Source: Candidatus Saccharimonadota bacterium
GTDB lineage: Bacteria; Patescibacteriota; Saccharimonadia; Saccharimonadales; JACDBH01
DNA: 36,254 bases
Direction: 5' to 3'
Assembly (NCBI GenBank): GCA_028289135.1
Contig: JAQGGW010000002.1
Coordinates: 1-36,254, forward strand
The notes under the pieces are model-generated. The model saw only the letters and a program-made list of their open reading frames with translations, was not told where the DNA came from and did no database searches. Made by a program: the position numbers and the translations under genes. Shown piece by piece: positions 15,161-22,634 of the stretch; the first letter of the stretch is position 1; every line of letters starts with the position of its first letter.

Positions 15161-16588
15161 ATGGCTCTGCTTAGATCAAAAACTTCTGCTTCAGCCCCCG
15201 CTTCGTCCGCGGCACCTGTAGTTGATACCAGCCACATTGCCCAAGAAGTATACCGCAAGAACGTTGAGCTGGCGCACACCAACCAGACGCTGTCGCTGCT
15301 GCGCACCATCGACAACCTGGTGTTGGAGTCCCAAACTGGCCTTGATACCCTGACAAAAGGCGTCGCTGACGCCGTGATAGCCAACTCAAACTATCCGTTT
15401 AGCGCCATTTTCCTTCGTCCGCGTGATGAACTAAAAGTTCCGATGGTTCTAAAAGGCTTTAAAACCCAGGTTACGCCTGAGAATTTTGACATGGCAAGCT
15501 TTAACATGGTAGAAGCCTGCGCCGTTGCGGGTTGGGCTGATTCTGTCAGCCAGTGTGTGGTTATCGACCTGCTTGCGACAGATAAAACAGTACTGAACGC
15601 AACGTTTAAAAAAGAAGCTCCCAAGGTGTTAGACCTGGCCAAAAAGCTGCAATGCCAGGCGCTATGTTTTATAAAACTGCTGGCCCGCAAGGATCTGGTC
15701 GGGCTTTTGGTCGTCGGCGTGGCCCAGGCGGCTTCGACGATAAAACTCGAAGACCTGGAGCACATTGGCCGAATTGGCGAAGCGGTGGGGATCGCCATCG
15801 ACAACAAACTGCTGTTCGAAGAAAACCAAGCGGTATTAAAGAAGTTAAAACAGTCCAACCAAAAACTTAAGGCGCTCGACGAGGCCAAGGATGAGTTTAT
15901 TAGCATGGCGTCGCACCAGCTTCGCACACCTTTGACCTCTGTAAAGGGCTATGTTTCGATGGTGCTGGAGGGTGATGTGGGCAAGGTGAGCAGCCAGCAA
16001 CGCGAAATGCTCGAACAGGCTTTTGCCTCCAGCCAGCGGATGGTTTATCTTATTGCCGATTTGTTAAACGTCTCCCGCCTAAAAACCGGCAAATTTGTAA
16101 TCGAAACCGCGCCAACCTACCTCCCAGACGTGGTCGAAACAGAGATGAAACAGTTGCTTGAGTCCGCCAAAGCCCGCAACCTGGAGCTGATTTTTGACAG
16201 ACCGGCCGAGTTCCCGATGTTAAACCTCGATGAAACCAAAACCCGCCAGGTCATTATGAACTTTATGGACAACGCCATCTACTACACCCCGGCTGGCGGC
16301 CATATCCGTGTAGAACTTTTGGCCACCGATAAAGTGGTGGAATATAAGGTTGTAGACGACGGCCTGGGCGTACCAAAAGCCGAAATGGCGCACCTCTTTA
16401 CCAAGTTCTACCGGGCAGGCAACGCCAAAAAAGCCCGCCCAGACGGCACCGGCCTTGGCCTGTTTATGGCCAAAAAAGTAGTCATTGCCCAGGGCGGCAG
16501 CATTATATTTGAAAGTGAAGAAAACAAAGGAAGTACCTTTGGCTTTTCTTTCCCGCGCGCGGCCTTGGAAGTCAAAAAAACATCGTAA
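15161..16588 (+). CDS. Soluble GAF-domain histidine kinase
   Basis: The 475-residue kinase has a low-complexity Ala/Ser-rich start (residues 6-20), a coiled segment, a GAF domain (about 45-215), a helical linker (KKLKQSNQKLKALDEAKDEF), HisKA with FISMASHQLRTPLTS (His phosphorylation site), and a HATPase domain with N-box NFMDNAIYYTPAGG, G1 VDDGLGVP, F-box LFTKFYRAG and G2 GTGLGLFMAKK. It lacks membrane helices, unlike the kinase at 3801-5675, consistent with the membrane sensor being the separate protein at 13982. The RBS is AGGGG at 15147-15151. No response regulator follows. The downstream gene has its own promoter. Confidence 0.92.
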   Translation: MALLRSKTSASAPASSAAPVVDTSHIAQEVYRKNVELAHTNQTLSLLRTIDNLVLESQTGLDTLTKGVADAVIANSNYPFSAIFLRPRDELKVPMVLKGFKTQVTPENFDMASFNMVEACAVAGWADSVSQCVVIDLLATDKTVLNATFKKEAPKVLDLAKKLQCQALCFIKLLARKDLVGLLVVGVAQAASTIKLEDLEHIGRIGEAVGIAIDNKLLFEENQAVLKKLKQSNQKLKALDEAKDEFISMASHQLRTPLTSVKGYVSMVLEGDVGKVSSQQREMLEQAFASSQRMVYLIADLLNVSRLKTGKFVIETAPTYLPDVVETEMKQLLESAKARNLELIFDRPAEFPMLNLDETKTRQVIMNFMDNAIYYTPAGGHIRVELLATDKVVEYKVVDDGLGVPKAEMAHLFTKFYRAGNAKKARPDGTGLGLFMAKKVVIAQGGSIIFESEENKGSTFGFSFPRAALEVKKTS

Positions 16589-16639
16589 TTTTTTGAATAA
16601 ACTCCTGCTAACAGGGGTAAATTAAACTTAAGCATAATA

Positions 16640-16668
16640 TTGACAATACTCTAATTGTGTGGTACTAT
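16640..16668 (+). promoter_or_regulatory. Strong sigma70-type promoter of the surface-protein operon
   Basis: TTGACA (16640-16645), 17-base spacer, TGG-TACTAT (16663-16668). This is the best full promoter match in the window; the predicted start is near 16675. Confidence 0.8.
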
Positions 16669-16674
16669 GTAGCC

Positions 16675-16753
16675 ATAACTGCGCGAACCATAAGGGTCGA
16701 AGCAGGAATCTTAGGTATGAGGATACCTAGGCTAACCAGGGAGGATTAAGTTT
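16675..16753 (+). promoter_or_regulatory. Structured 5' leader of the surface-protein operon
   Basis: About 80 untranslated bases with a stem TAGGTAT (16712-16718)/ATACCTA (16723-16729) and then GGGAGG just before the ATG at 16754. It is an exception to the leaderless layout common elsewhere. It could affect mRNA stability or translation; no riboswitch class can be assigned. Confidence 0.4.
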
Positions 16754-18277
16754 ATGGGTGAAATAAGTAGAACTGCACGTTTCGGTATGCCATTGGCCGC
16801 ATTAGGCATTGCTCTAGGCGCCGTTGGATGTGCCACAGGACCAAATAATGGTGGTGGTAAACAAGAACTGGCTACAGCAATGTCAATAGATGGCACAGAT
16901 TCAAGTATGCTTGATGATGCTGTAACAGACGTAACAACCGAAGCCCGAACTGAGACTACTGTCCTAGCTACGGATCCAACAGATGTTTCTGTTGCTCCTA
17001 CTGACAGCGTAGACACGACTGACAATCAGGACGTGGCTGATAGCTTGGTTCCTGTCGTAACTTCAACTACTGCAGCTCCAACTACTGCAGCTCCAACAAC
17101 AACTGCTTCAACAGTAGCTGCTTCCATTGATTCCGTTCCTGTAACGCCTGATACATTAAGCCCAGAAGACCAGGCTGCGCTCGACGAAGCAATTACAATT
17201 GCTACATATGATCCAAATGCCTGCGTAGACCTAGTTAAATTTATCGCACCCGACCAGGTTATCTCACTTCCTAACGGCGGCGACTTCGTAAAATTCACGG
17301 TTGGCGCTTTAAACAATAGCGACCGCGTATCTTCAGATGACCTTAGCACTCCTATTGAGTCAGTTGACCCAGTAGCGGGCTTGGTTGAAGTACAAGAAGC
17401 TATCTGTGCCGATCCAGAACTTGGTATGCAGCTTGCAAAGGCATTTGCCGATATGCAGGTTGGAGGACACAACGTTGTTGACTTAAATGCATGGCTTGCA
17501 CCTTATGTAATGGACGCTAGCCAGATTAATGACAAGGCTAAAGAATTTATTCCTGGTCTTGACGTTAAAAAAGCAGATCTAACCGACGAAATCCGCCAAG
17601 CGGCAATCGCTAAGAACGCTGAATATGAAGATCTTGCAAGCAGAATGATTACACTCCTAGACAAATTTAAGAGTGCTGGTATTGGTCCGATGATTGGTAC
17701 TTTGAACTTCCATCTTGTAGCCGGCGGCTTAGAAGTTGGCCAGCTGCCAGAAGTAGAACAAGCTCCAGATGCTGACATAAAGCCCGCTCTACGATTGATC
17801 CTAGATGAAAAGAATGGCCGTTGTTTGGTAATGATTGGCTTCAACACTGAAGACAAGCGTTTCGAAGAGGGAACAGAATGTGTTCCTGCGATTGTACCTA
17901 CTACTCCAAACAGTTCTACTCCACCTGCAAACTCGACTGCGACAACGAATGGTACTCCTACTCCTACAACTCACCCAAACAGCACACCGTCTACATCCTC
18001 TACTCTTGATATTCCTACAACGTCTACTGGTACGACTACTCCTGTAGAAACTACGACTGCTACAACGCAGCCAATTAAATTGCCTAACGGTCCTAATGGT
18101 ACAACCCCTTCAGATACTGTAGAAACTCCTGTAACCCAGGGTACTAATGTTCCAACATCACAACAGGCACCTACGACTGCGCCTGCGACTACACCTGCAG
18201 TAACTTCACCTAACACACAACCAGGTACAACTATTAGCGGTACATCACCTGCAACAGTCCCAACTGGCGGATTTTAA
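16754..18277 (+). CDS. Thr/Pro-rich surface lipoprotein
   Basis: The 507-residue precursor starts with a lipoprotein signal (hydrophobic MPLAALGIALGAVG, then Cys at residue 26, lipobox GAVGC). After cleavage comes a Thr/Ser/Asp-rich linker (about 30-135), a globular helical core (about 136-375, with cysteines near 155, 214, 358 and 375), and a long Thr/Pro/Ser/Asn-rich tail (about 385-507) of the mucin type seen on Gram-positive surface proteins. It is the first gene of a two-gene operon with the LPNTG-anchored protein 24 bases downstream. Lipid anchoring is well supported; the role of the core is unknown. Possible functions are adhesion to the host bacterium or surface-coat formation. Confidence 0.75.
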   Translation: MGEISRTARFGMPLAALGIALGAVGCATGPNNGGGKQELATAMSIDGTDSSMLDDAVTDVTTEARTETTVLATDPTDVSVAPTDSVDTTDNQDVADSLVPVVTSTTAAPTTAAPTTTASTVAASIDSVPVTPDTLSPEDQAALDEAITIATYDPNACVDLVKFIAPDQVISLPNGGDFVKFTVGALNNSDRVSSDDLSTPIESVDPVAGLVEVQEAICADPELGMQLAKAFADMQVGGHNVVDLNAWLAPYVMDASQINDKAKEFIPGLDVKKADLTDEIRQAAIAKNAEYEDLASRMITLLDKFKSAGIGPMIGTLNFHLVAGGLEVGQLPEVEQAPDADIKPALRLILDEKNGRCLVMIGFNTEDKRFEEGTECVPAIVPTTPNSSTPPANSTATTNGTPTPTTHPNSTPSTSSTLDIPTTSTGTTTPVETTTATTQPIKLPNGPNGTTPSDTVETPVTQGTNVPTSQQAPTTAPATTPAVTSPNTQPGTTISGTSPATVPTGGF

Positions 18278-18301
18278 AGAAAGAATTAAGGAGATAATAT
18301 A

Positions 18302-19909
18302 ATGAAATTACGAAATATTTTCAAGAAATTCACAACCAAAAAGGCTTTATTGAGCCTTGCGGTTATCGCAGCTGTTGCAGTGCCATTGGCAGTTCACGGT
18401 TCACAAGCAAAAGCAGGTTACGGCCCAACCCGTACTCGTGTTTACGACTGGAACGTTGACGCCGACAAAGTTGGCGCTCAGACTCCAACCCTTGACTCGT
18501 TCATAAACTCACCAGCTTATGGTGACGAGCGTAACCTTACCCGTATTGCTCCAGTTGTTTCCGGCCAGAACGCCGTTGACGCTGACTTTAGCAAAGAAAA
18601 CGTTACAGCAACTGCTGGTAACGAATACTGGGTACGTGTTTATGTACACAACGACGCTAACCAGACTTTGAATGACGCAGAACACAACTATGTTGGTGTT
18701 GCAACCAACACTAAAGTCCGTGTTGCTATCGCTCAGGGCCAGGCAAACGGAATTGATGTTATGGGCTACGTAAGTGCCGATAACGCTGTTGACCCAGTTG
18801 TTTATGACACTGGTACATTGGTTAACGACACTCAGAAGTTCTCTGTTAGCTATGTTCCAGGTTCTGCATCCATCTTAAACCAAGCCCACTTAAGCGGCAC
18901 CCCACTATCTGACGACATTGCTGGCGCTAACGGTGTCCAGATTGGTTACGACCAAATGGATGGCAAGCTCCCTGCTTGTTTCCAATACTCTGCATACGTA
19001 TTTGTAAAAGTTAAAGTAAACGCTCCAAACATATCTATCGCTAAGACCGAACGCCAGGTAAAGCTTGTTGATGGCAAATTGACTGGCCAGGGCGACTTCG
19101 CTGATACTCTTGCTGTAAAGCCAGGCGACAAGGTTTCTTACCGCCTTTACTTCAAGAACAACGGCAGCGACTATTCTGACAACGTTACAGTTCGTGACAC
19201 ATTGCCCGCTGGCCTTACATTAGACCCAGGTACAATTACACTCGTAAGCCCACTGCACCCAACAGGCATGGTACTTAATGACAATGCCCTTGCAAACGGC
19301 GGCCAAAACGTTGGCAGCTATGCTGCCGGCGCTGACAGCTACATCTACTTCCGTGCGATTGTTGGCAACCCTGCTGACGACACATGTAAGATTGTGAACA
19401 CTGCATATGTACACGGCGACAACAGCCCAGAAACAAGTGATACTGCTACTTTGACTTACGACCAGGCTCTATGTAAGAAACCACCAGTTGTTTCATATAC
19501 TTGTGACCTGCTGAAAGTTGTCCAAGACACAGCCGACAAGCACAAAGCTACATTTACCTTTACAACCAGCCAGGATGCAACAACTAAAGTCAGTACTTAC
19601 GTAATCGACTTTGGCGACGGCAGCACTCCATTTACTACGAACCAGAACCCATATACTTACACATATGCAAAAGAAGGTACGTACAACGTTGTTGGTAAAG
19701 TGAACTTCGTCCTTGCTGACTCAACTCCAAAAAATGGCGTTGCTGGAAACAAGTGTATCGGTACGGTTACTATTTCAAGCAAGCCGCCGGTAACTCCTCC
19801 AACAGTATTGCCAAACACTGGTGCGGGCAGCACCATCGCCATCTTTGGCGCGACTACTGTCCTTGGTGCATTCTTGTACCGCATGCGTGCTCTCAAAAGC
19901 TTACGCTAA
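18302..19909 (+). CDS. LPxTG-anchored surface protein with DUF11-like and PKD domains
   Basis: The 535-residue precursor has a signal peptide (basic start, hydrophobic ALLSLAVIAAVAVPLAVHG, probable cut after SQAKA). An N-terminal beta-rich domain (about 40-240) is followed by a DUF11-like repeat (about 250-395, with VSYRLYFKNNGSDYSDNVTV and DTLPAGLTL), a PKD domain (about 400-480, with IDFGDGS), and the sorting signal LPNTG near residue 502, a hydrophobic helix and a positive end (RMRALKSLR). Sortase would cut in LPNTG and link the protein to peptidoglycan. The RBS is AAGGAG about 8 bases before the ATG. It is probably abundant, given the strong promoter. A role in adhesion or surface coat is inferred. 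Confidence 0.88.
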   Translation: MKLRNIFKKFTTKKALLSLAVIAAVAVPLAVHGSQAKAGYGPTRTRVYDWNVDADKVGAQTPTLDSFINSPAYGDERNLTRIAPVVSGQNAVDADFSKENVTATAGNEYWVRVYVHNDANQTLNDAEHNYVGVATNTKVRVAIAQGQANGIDVMGYVSADNAVDPVVYDTGTLVNDTQKFSVSYVPGSASILNQAHLSGTPLSDDIAGANGVQIGYDQMDGKLPACFQYSAYVFVKVKVNAPNISIAKTERQVKLVDGKLTGQGDFADTLAVKPGDKVSYRLYFKNNGSDYSDNVTVRDTLPAGLTLDPGTITLVSPLHPTGMVLNDNALANGGQNVGSYAAGADSYIYFRAIVGNPADDTCKIVNTAYVHGDNSPETSDTATLTYDQALCKKPPVVSYTCDLLKVVQDTADKHKATFTFTTSQDATTKVSTYVIDFGDGSTPFTTNQNPYTYTYAKEGTYNVVGKVNFVLADSTPKNGVAGNKCIGTVTISSKPPVTPPTVLPNTGAGSTIAIFGATTVLGAFLYRMRALKSLR

Positions 19910-19912
19910 GCT

Positions 19913-19944
19913 CTAGCAATAACGCACAAATTGTGCTAAGCTAG
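19913..19944 (+). repeat. Nested hairpin after the surface operon
   Basis: Outer arms CTAGC/GCTAG (19913-19917, 19940-19944) enclose GCACAA-A-TTGTGC (19924-19936). It has no T run, so it is more likely an RNA-stabilising structure or operator than the terminator itself, which follows at 19985. Confidence 0.4.
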
Positions 19945-19984
19945 TAACAAGTTAATGCGTCGTGACTGACCGCTCAGGCTCGAA

Positions 19985-20012
19985 AAGGCCCCTCTTCGGA
20001 GGGGTCTTTGTT
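19985..20012 (+). terminator. Rho-independent terminator of the surface operon
   Basis: GGCCCCTC (19987-19994), loop TTCG, GAGGGGTC (19999-20006), then TTTGTT. A tetraloop-capped GC stem with a short T-rich tail. Confidence 0.85.
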
Positions 20013-20023
20013 ATGGATAACAC

Positions 20024-20052
20024 TTTCAGTTTTATCTCTGTTATGGTAAAAT
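20024..20052 (+). promoter_or_regulatory. Putative promoter upstream of tRNA-Glu
   Basis: TTTCAG (20024-20029), 17-base spacer, TGG-TAAAAT (20047-20052). Transcription from about 20058 would run through two long hairpins before reaching the tRNA at 20205. Confidence 0.5.
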
Positions 20053-20080
20053 ATGACGGTCTGTTCGTATTCGTTTTATT

Positions 20081-20189
20081 GTCTTTTCCGAAATCACAAG
20101 GCCTCTTGTGATTTCGAGAGGAGACGGCTTGGTAAGGCTGCTAATGTTGCCGGGCAAATTTATTTTGCCGGCGGCATAGCGGCCTTACC
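20081..20189. repeat. Two long adjacent hairpins upstream of tRNA-Glu
   Basis: Hairpin 1 (20081-20125) has a 12-base perfect inner stem CGAAATCACAAG/CTTGTGATTTCG with loop GCCT, extended outward by GTCTTTTC against GAGAGGAGAC. Hairpin 2 (20131-20189) has an imperfect stem of about 27 bases, from GGTAAGGC to GCCTTACC, closing on TTTA. Together they fill the gap before the tRNA. They could be part of the precursor RNA, a small structured RNA, or a palindromic repeat element. The 19910-20204 gap holds no gene beyond these and the listed sites. Confidence 0.6.
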
Positions 20190-20204
20190 ATCACATGCCG
20201 ACGA

Positions 20205-20279
20205 GGTCCCATCGTCTATCGGTTAGGACACTGGGTTTTCATCCCAGCAAGAGGAGTTCGACTCTCCTTGGGATCACCA
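20205..20279 (+). tRNA. tRNA-Glu (anticodon UUC)
   Basis: A 75-base cloverleaf: acceptor GGTCCCA (20205-20211) pairs with TGGGATC (20269-20275); the anticodon stem CTGGG/CCCAG encloses TTTTCAT with anticodon TTC at 20238-20240; T arm GAGGA-GTTCGAC-TCTCC; discriminator A; CCA encoded (20277-20279). Its 3' part serves as the integration site of the adjacent element. Confidence 0.95.
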
Positions 20280-21774
20280 TCGTATTCGAATCAGGCACTT
20301 CGGTGCCTGTTTTCATGTTCGCTAAGGTGTAAAGTGTGCTTAATTTGGGCGTTCGAAATTTATTTGTAGTGAGGTCGTATTCTAGGCCTTCTGGAAACAC
20401 CAGGCGTTGGTAGATGATTTGATGTTCTATCGAGGCGTTGCTCCATATTCTTGGGGCGTTCGACATAAAACGCATAGCGTAGTCGATTGCATCAGTTTTT
20501 AGTTCTGACAAGGACCCGATACTCGCAAGGTCTTGCTGTATAGTGTCGGACTCATTTTTTATCTTCGCAACGAGGTCTTTCTTTTCTTCTAGAGAAATAT
20601 CGCCCGAAACAAATGCCTCTACCGTTTTGTTTCTTCTCTCTGTGAGCTGTTCTAAGACCTTATGGAGCTTCTTCTGCTTATTACCTAGGGTTTGTGTTTC
20701 GTCACGCCAGACACGTACAATTATCTCTTTTAGGAACTTCTCCACGTCTGGGTCAGGAGTTAGTGAGGCAAGTAGGTGTAGGAATTGTTCGTGAAGCTCA
20801 CCTGACTGCACAGAGGGGACATGACATCTAGCACAGTGGTAGCGTGGCGAACGCTTGCCTGAGCCACCAACTGGACTGCTACCTGTTAGAGGTTTATTAC
20901 ACTTCGCACACAGCATAAAGCGTCTCAGAGGGAATTCAGGGTTATTCTTCTTATATGTAGCGGCAGAGTTCTTGTTGGTTCTCAGAAGCTCTTGATTACG
21001 GTGATAGACCGCAGGGGTAATGATGCCATCGAATTTTGAGGATACGAGCTGATCCTCTGTGTGACGGTTCTGTTCAAGCCCTGCATAGATAGGGTTACGC
21101 AACATCTTACTGAGAGCCTGTATTTGCATCGGCTTACCTTGAGCAGACTTTAACCCTATGCTCTCGCACATCTTAATTAAGCCAGCTATCGTATACGTAC
21201 CCGTTGTGTATGCTTCGAGGACAGAGGCCACCTTATCGGCGACCCCCTCTATTGGTGCAAGTACAGACTTATCTAGCAGGTCTCTCACGTTTTTAAGACC
21301 ATGAGGTGCTTTGCTCATGCGATAGCCCTCTTTAGCATGGACTTTCATGTTATCTTTTACACGAACAGATTTAACCTTATTGTCGTGCTGAGCAAGTACA
21401 GCCTCTATATTCTGTATAAGCTCCTCATTAACACTATCTTCTAGGCTTGAGTTGATGTTCTTGTACTCAATTCCCAGTTTTGATAGAAGAGTACGTAGTG
21501 CAAAGAAGTCTGTGGCGTTGCGAGTGAGACGATCCGTCTGGTACGTAATGAGATAGTGAATGCGACCCTTGTTTGCCTCAAGGTACGCTAACATCTCTTT
21601 CATAGCAGGACGGTCTAAGGTTTTGGCTGATACACCGTCATCATGGTAGATTTTCTCGACCAGTACATTGTTGCGTGATGCCCATTCTTGGCACATCATT
21701 TGTTGCGTTTCAAGACTCGCTCCCTCTACCTGCTTGGTAGTTGACACACGGAGATAAATGACTGCTTTTTTCAT
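20239..21774 (-). CDS. Large serine recombinase (integrase)
   Basis: The 511-residue site-specific recombinase catalyses integration or excision through a Ser-DNA link. Its N-terminal resolvase domain (1-150) has YLRVSTTKQ with catalytic Ser11, and TDRLTRN. The Recombinase domain (about 165-270) is followed by a zinc ribbon (CAKC near 300 and CARC near 325), a coiled-coil region (about 360-430) and a C-terminal tail. The gene runs into the tRNA-Glu it targets: its last codons (VIPRRVELLLLG) are the antisense of the tRNA 3' half, and its TGA (20239-20241) overlaps the anticodon. Excision would therefore give the protein a different C terminus. Its start overlaps the upstream small ORF by 4 bases. 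Confidence 0.92.
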   Translation of the reverse strand: MKKAVIYLRVSTTKQVEGASLETQQMMCQEWASRNNVLVEKIYHDDGVSAKTLDRPAMKEMLAYLEANKGRIHYLITYQTDRLTRNATDFFALRTLLSKLGIEYKNINSSLEDSVNEELIQNIEAVLAQHDNKVKSVRVKDNMKVHAKEGYRMSKAPHGLKNVRDLLDKSVLAPIEGVADKVASVLEAYTTGTYTIAGLIKMCESIGLKSAQGKPMQIQALSKMLRNPIYAGLEQNRHTEDQLVSSKFDGIITPAVYHRNQELLRTNKNSAATYKKNNPEFPLRRFMLCAKCNKPLTGSSPVGGSGKRSPRYHCARCHVPSVQSGELHEQFLHLLASLTPDPDVEKFLKEIIVRVWRDETQTLGNKQKKLHKVLEQLTERRNKTVEAFVSGDISLEEKKDLVAKIKNESDTIQQDLASIGSLSELKTDAIDYAMRFMSNAPRIWSNASIEHQIIYQRLVFPEGLEYDLTTNKFRTPKLSTLYTLANMKTGTEVPDSNTMVIPRRVELLLLG

Positions 21775-22022
21775 TGTGTGGTTGCCTCGGTATTGCTTAT
21801 AGTAACATTATTTTTAATATTTTTCGAACTAATATATGTACGAACTGAAATTCTCACCACTGTTTCAGTGGCTTGTATCAACGCTTTTAATTCTTCGTTG
21901 GTTAGGTTTTTTGCTTTTTGTCCTAGGAGCTTACGGGCTTCTTTGACTGATATGACCAGTTGGCCACTGATATTATTGTGTGGTGCATAGTGCTGTGCCA
22001 CTTTGGTTCTCTCTTGAACCAT
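21771..22022 (-). CDS. Small accessory protein coupled to the recombinase
   Basis: An 83-residue protein with a helical core ISVKEARKLLGQKAKNLTNE then ELKALIQATETVV, and a variable tail. Small proteins with an EARKLLG....LT.EE motif are recalled as neighbours of recombinases in CPR genomes, but with no assigned role. It overlaps the recombinase start by 4 bases (ATGA), so the two are translationally coupled. It could be a recombination directionality factor or a recombinase partner; this is a guess from position. Confidence 0.6.
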   Translation of the reverse strand: MVQERTKVAQHYAPHNNISGQLVISVKEARKLLGQKAKNLTNEELKALIQATETVVRISVRTYISSKNIKNNVTISNTEATTQ

Positions 22023-22088
22023 GAGAACGACTTATTGCCGAACCCCTACCGAGAATGCCGTAGACCTGTGCGTGACCTGTAATCAAAA

Positions 22089-22150
22089 GAACGTTGCAGG
22101 TCAGTCGGCTTTAAGTCTACTACTTAAAACAAACTGGTTATGCAACGTTC
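22089..22150. repeat. Nested inverted repeat between divergent element genes
   Basis: GAACGTTGCA (22089-22098) and TGCAACGTTC (22141-22150) are perfect 10-base arms enclosing a second hairpin TTTAAGT-CTACT-ACTTAAA. A competing pair TGACCTG/CAGGTCA shares bases with the left arm, so two alternative folds exist. It lies in the 235-base gap between the divergent accessory ORF and HTH gene, a likely place for control of excision or expression. Confidence 0.5.
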
Positions 22151-22214
22151 CACCTTTAATTATACGTAAGCATAATGAATTTGTCAAGTATATTTTATGG
22201 TTGTGCTAATTTTG

Positions 22215-22252
22215 TATAATGAGAACAGAGGTAACGCCGAAAAACAAAGGAG
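22215..22252 (+). promoter_or_regulatory. Promoter and ribosome binding site of the HTH gene
   Basis: TATAAT (22215-22220) followed by a leader of about 30 bases with AAGGAG (22247-22252) five bases before ATG 22258. The ATG inside the -10 box (22219) is in frame but cannot be the start. Confidence 0.5.
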
Positions 22253-22257
22253 TTTAT

Positions 22258-22491
22258 ATGGAAATCAAAAAAGCTATCGGCAGACCGCCTAAGGTCAATT
22301 ATCGAGTCATCATAAAATTAGCGGATTCAATTCAGCACAACTCAACAATTACTGAAGCCTGTCGCTATGCAGGAATAAGCCGTGATACCTACTACCATTA
22401 CATGAATAACGAAACAGTGTTCGCCGAGAAAATGACCACCGCAAAAGACAATCAGAATAGATTGGTCATGAGTTTTCTGACGGTTTATTGA
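22258..22491 (+). CDS. Small phage-like helix-turn-helix protein
   Basis: The 77-residue protein starts MEIKKAIGRPPKV and carries a helix-turn-helix (about 30-55, TITEACRYAGISRDTYYHYM) of the kind seen in phage terminase small subunits and homeodomain-like phBC6A51 proteins. The usual helix after the HTH (NNETVFAEKMTTAKD) is present but the protein stops soon afterwards (SFLTVY), so it may be a truncated terminase-like protein or a small regulator. It supports phage ancestry for the element. Confidence 0.6.
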   Translation: MEIKKAIGRPPKVNYRVIIKLADSIQHNSTITEACRYAGISRDTYYHYMNNETVFAEKMTTAKDNQNRLVMSFLTVY

Positions 22492-22634
22492 AAAACACGC
22501 TGTTTTGTTAGCAGTTTTTAAGAAAAGTAGTGTCAGTCAATACAGTAGGAGCTAAGTCTAAGTAAAGGCCAAACACACCAAAGTGGCAGAAGAGGTTACA
22601 ACTCTCTGTTTTATTTTTAAGGTATTATAAGATA

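Noticed and set aside
16675-16753. Possible c-di-AMP (ydaO-type) riboswitch in the leader, because GAACC, GGAATC and GCTAACC blocks occur in order
   Set aside because: The leader is about half the length of that class and lacks its paired helices; the blocks are too short to be diagnostic.
17026-17472. Minus-strand frame of 148 codons opposite the lipoprotein gene
   Set aside because: An antisense shadow of Thr/Ala-rich coding sequence, without a start signal.
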